This document shows positions 5,545 through 7,365 of a stretch of DNA of 7,365 nucleotides, in pieces. A program made the translations under genes and the position numbers. The notes below the pieces were generated by a model, which was given only the letters and a program-made list of their open reading frames with translations, had not been told where the DNA came from and did no database searches. The stretch spans positions 1 to 7,365 of the forward strand of contig CAMWYL010000159.1 of NCBI GenBank assembly GCA_947178465.1, read 5' to 3'. Every line of letters begins with the position of its first letter. The first letter of the stretch is position 1. This DNA is from an uncultured Lachnospiraceae bacterium. GTDB taxonomy: Bacteria; Bacillota; Clostridia; Lachnospirales; Lachnospiraceae.

Positions 5545-6327
5545 TTACAGCACAACAAAAGGTTCCCTGATATCTGCCTTATAAATGCTCAAATCCGGAA
5601 GCTCCCGCTTCAGGAATTCCTCCATATATGGAATGAACAGTTTCTCAATTCCATAATGTCCCGCGTCAATAACCGTCAGGCCCTGTGCCACTGCGTCAAT
5701 GCCCTCGTGATGGTCAATGTCTCCCGTTATCATTACATCCGCCCCCGCGCGAAGCGCTTCTTTTATATAGTCACCGCCGGATCCGGGCAGCACTGCCGCC
5801 ACCTCCACAATATCACCGGGATCCCCAAAAACCCGCACATTAGGCACCTTGAACTGCTTTTTGACCAATTCCGCACAATCGGAAACACTCATCCGCTTCG
5901 CAAGCCTGCCCACACGCCCGCAGCCTTCCTTTGAAATATCATCCTCAAAGGTCACGCTTAAGACCTGCCTGTCTGTCAGGGACAGCTCGTCCGCAGCCGC
6001 ATCCGCCATCCCCATCACATCAAAATTCGTGTGCATGGCATAATAACTGATATCATTGTGTATCAGCTGCCAGACCCGTCTGCCGATAAAATCCTCCGTA
6101 TCAATCCGCCCAAGCTTCTTAAAAATCAGCGGATGGTGCGTCAGCAGCATATCCGCCTTGACCGCAACCGCCTCACTAATCACTTCGTCCGTGGCGTCAA
6201 GCGCAATATAAATCGTCCTTATCTCTTTGTCACGCCTGCCCGCAAGCAGACCGATATTATCCCATTCCTCCGCATAAAGCACAGGAGAAAGCGTCTCCAG
6301 CTTTTCGATAATCTCACAGCACTTCAT
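5545..6327 (-). CDS. NIF3-family dinuclear metal centre protein (Nif3/YbgI/YqfO type)
   Basis: A 260-residue member of the NIF3 family, annotated in databases as 'Nif3-like dinuclear metal center hexameric protein' or 'GTP cyclohydrolase 1 type 2'; the true activity is unsettled. All the expected metal ligands are visible: LLTHHP (His64, His65), MHTNFD (His99, Asp103) and GHYGIE (His214, Glu218), plus the GDIDHHEG motif (192-199). It is the short form, like E. coli YbgI, without the PII/CutA-like insert that makes Bacillus YqfO about 370 residues. The frame stays open 47 codons upstream, but that part overlaps trmK and has no family resemblance. ATG 6327 has GGAGG (6334-6338) 6 nt upstream. 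The gene overlaps the end of trmK by 14 nt, suggesting translational coupling. Confidence 0.93.
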   Translation of the reverse strand: MKCCEIIEKLETLSPVLYAEEWDNIGLLAGRRDKEIRTIYIALDATDEVISEAVAVKADMLLTHHPLIFKKLGRIDTEDFIGRRVWQLIHNDISYYAMHTNFDVMGMADAAADELSLTDRQVLSVTFEDDISKEGCGRVGRLAKRMSVSDCAELVKKQFKVPNVRVFGDPGDIVEVAAVLPGSGGDYIKEALRAGADVMITGDIDHHEGIDAVAQGLTVIDAGHYGIEKLFIPYMEEFLKRELPDLSIYKADIREPFVVL

Positions 6328-7081
6328 GTATGTCCTCCGTTTCCGCCGAAAAATAGTGTTCCAGACAAAATGCAATGTCACTGAGCTTCTCGTCAAGCTC
6401 CGCAATCCTGCACTGCTGCCTTGTGGTAATCTGCTCCCTGCACGCCAGATTCCCCCGGATATTTTCAAAATTTTCTTTTTCCCACAACAAATAACGCTTC
6501 AACACCGGATGGGCGCTTTTCAACAGATAAGGACCATATGTATCCCGCACCCTTGCAAGCCGGGCATCCTCTTCATCGAGAGGCTTCAAAACCGCCTGCC
6601 CTGCCGATGCCGTCCGCACACGCATCATCGGATAATATTTGCCGTCCTCGCAGACCATGTCTTCCCTGTCTGTCACAAGGCCGTTGCTTCGCAGGTACGC
6701 ACGTACCTCCCGGATCTCCGACTGCGGCTGCAATATTATCTGTCGCATACCGCCGATAAGCCCACGCCCGCGCTCCAGAATGGAAATCATCAGCCGTCCG
6801 CCCATGCCGGCACAGATGACGCCGTCCGCCTCGCCCTCACACAAGGCCTCCATGCCGTCCGACAGCCGTGTCTCAATGACCTCCTGCATTCCGTATTGCC
6901 GGATGTTGTCGCCCGCCCGTCTCAGCGGCCCCTGATTGATGTCCATGGCAATCACATGCCCGCAGATTCGGCGCCTTACAAGCTCTATTGCCACATACCC
7001 GTGGTCACACCCGATATCCGCCATTCGTTCACAGGGCTCCACAAGCCCCACGACTGCAAGCATTCTGTCCGATAACAGCAT
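6314..7081 (-). CDS. trmK: tRNA (adenine(22)-N1)-methyltransferase
   Basis: SAM-dependent methyltransferase that forms m1A at position 22 in the D-loop of certain tRNAs in Gram-positive bacteria; cytoplasmic. The 255-residue length is close to the roughly 238 of B. subtilis TrmK (YqfN). Motif I is ADIGCDHGYVAIEL (21-34), the acidic SAM-binding motif II is AMDIN (45-49), RLSDGMEAL (72-80) follows, and GMGG (92-95) is the family motif after the fourth strand. IILQPQ lies about ten residues further on. The C-terminal part, after about 170, is the helical coiled-coil-like extension used for tRNA binding. ATG 7081 has GAGGAG (7090-7095) 8 nt upstream. It begins 20 nt after the rpoD stop and its 3' end overlaps the NIF3 start, the standard Firmicutes order. 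Bases 6385-6468 are read only in this frame as a real protein. Confidence 0.94.
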   Translation of the reverse strand: MLLSDRMLAVVGLVEPCERMADIGCDHGYVAIELVRRRICGHVIAMDINQGPLRRAGDNIRQYGMQEVIETRLSDGMEALCEGEADGVICAGMGGRLMISILERGRGLIGGMRQIILQPQSEIREVRAYLRSNGLVTDREDMVCEDGKYYPMMRVRTASAGQAVLKPLDEEDARLARVRDTYGPYLLKSAHPVLKRYLLWEKENFENIRGNLACREQITTRQQCRIAELDEKLSDIAFCLEHYFSAETEDIHEVL

Positions 7082-7101
7082 CCGTTTCTCTCCTCACACC
7101 T

Positions 7102-7365
7102 TTAGTCCAGATAATCCTTAAGCTTGCGGCTTCTGGAGGGATGACGCAGCTTTCTGAGCGCCTTCGCCTCAATCTGCCGGATACGCTCTCTGGTAACGTT
7201 AAATTCCTTTCCGACCTCCTCCAAGGTACGCGCCCTACCGTCATCCAGCCCGAAGCGGAGCCTTAACACCTTCTGCTCCCGATCGGTAAGCGTGTCCAAC
7301 ACTTCGACAAGCTGTTCTTTCAGCAGTGTAAACGCAGCCGCATCCGCAGGCACCGGCACATTGTC
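7102..7365 (-). CDS. rpoD: Housekeeping RNA polymerase sigma factor (C-terminal part, gene runs off the window)
   Basis: The last 87 residues of the primary sigma factor (SigA/RpoD), covering the end of region 3.2 and all of region 4. After DNVPVPADAAAF come LTDREQKVLRLRFGLDDG (region 4.1) and the helix-turn-helix LEEVGKEFNVTRERIRQIEA, then LRKLRHPSRSRKLKDYLD (region 4.2 and the C-terminus). Region 4.2 recognises the -35 element and binds the polymerase beta flap. The sequence around RTLEEVG...RERIRQIE is diagnostic for primary rather than alternative sigmas. The stop TAA is followed after 20 nt by trmK with no terminator. In relatives dnaG lies just upstream, which would be beyond the right edge here. 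The promoters proposed in this window (TTGAAA/TATAAT type) are the class this sigma recognises. Confidence 0.96.
   Translation of the reverse strand, partial: DNVPVPADAAAFTLLKEQLVEVLDTLTDREQKVLRLRFGLDDGRARTLEEVGKEFNVTRERIRQIEAKALRKLRHPSRSRKLKDYLD

Noticed and set aside
6328..6468. 47-codon in-frame upstream extension of the NIF3 gene
   Set aside because: It overlaps trmK almost entirely, has no resemblance to NIF3 N-termini, and ATG 6327 has a clear GGAGG 6 nt upstream.
6326..7075. 249-codon plus-strand open frame opposite trmK
   Set aside because: It mirrors the trmK coding sequence, whose motifs are unmistakable. Its translation is His/Pro/Arg-rich and resembles no family.

Overview
The window looks like ordinary chromosomal DNA from a Gram-positive Clostridia, most likely a member of the Lachnospiraceae. 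The reasons are the strong AGGAGG-type ribosome binding sites, SigA-type promoters, the rpoD-trmK-nif3 gene order typical of Firmicutes, a class A RNase P RNA, and a pair of uncharacterised proteins I recognise as the clostridial DUF6323 and DUF6179 families. I see no insertion sequence, phage gene, CRISPR array or tRNA. Family calls come from recognised motifs and gene order; no search was run.

Left part (1-1870, minus strand). At the edge is the first third of a CobW/P47K metal-handling GTPase with its own promoter. Upstream of it is a two-gene unit: a secreted or membrane-anchored trypsin-like serine protease followed almost directly by a dCMP deaminase-family protein, with a weak candidate terminator after it. 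The protease has two good promoters. One is so close to its ATG that the mRNA would be leaderless or nearly so.

Middle (1870-3422, plus strand). A promoter at 1873-1901 lies back to back with the distal protease promoter, the two -35 boxes being 3 bp apart. It drives a two-gene operon of unknown function (DUF6323 then DUF6179). This operon is the least understood part of the window.

Right part (3428-7365, minus strand). Reading in the direction of transcription: the end of rpoD (housekeeping sigma factor), trmK (tRNA m1A22 methyltransferase), a NIF3-family dinuclear metal protein, a TGS-domain nucleoside (uridine-type) kinase, and rnpB (RNase P RNA). The protein genes are close or overlapping and appear to form one operon linking transcription, tRNA modification and housekeeping metabolism. 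rnpB ends only about 5 bp from the stop codon of the convergent DUF6179 gene, with no recognisable terminator between them.

There is no gene-free stretch over 300 bases. The largest gap, 1755-1965, holds the divergent promoters.
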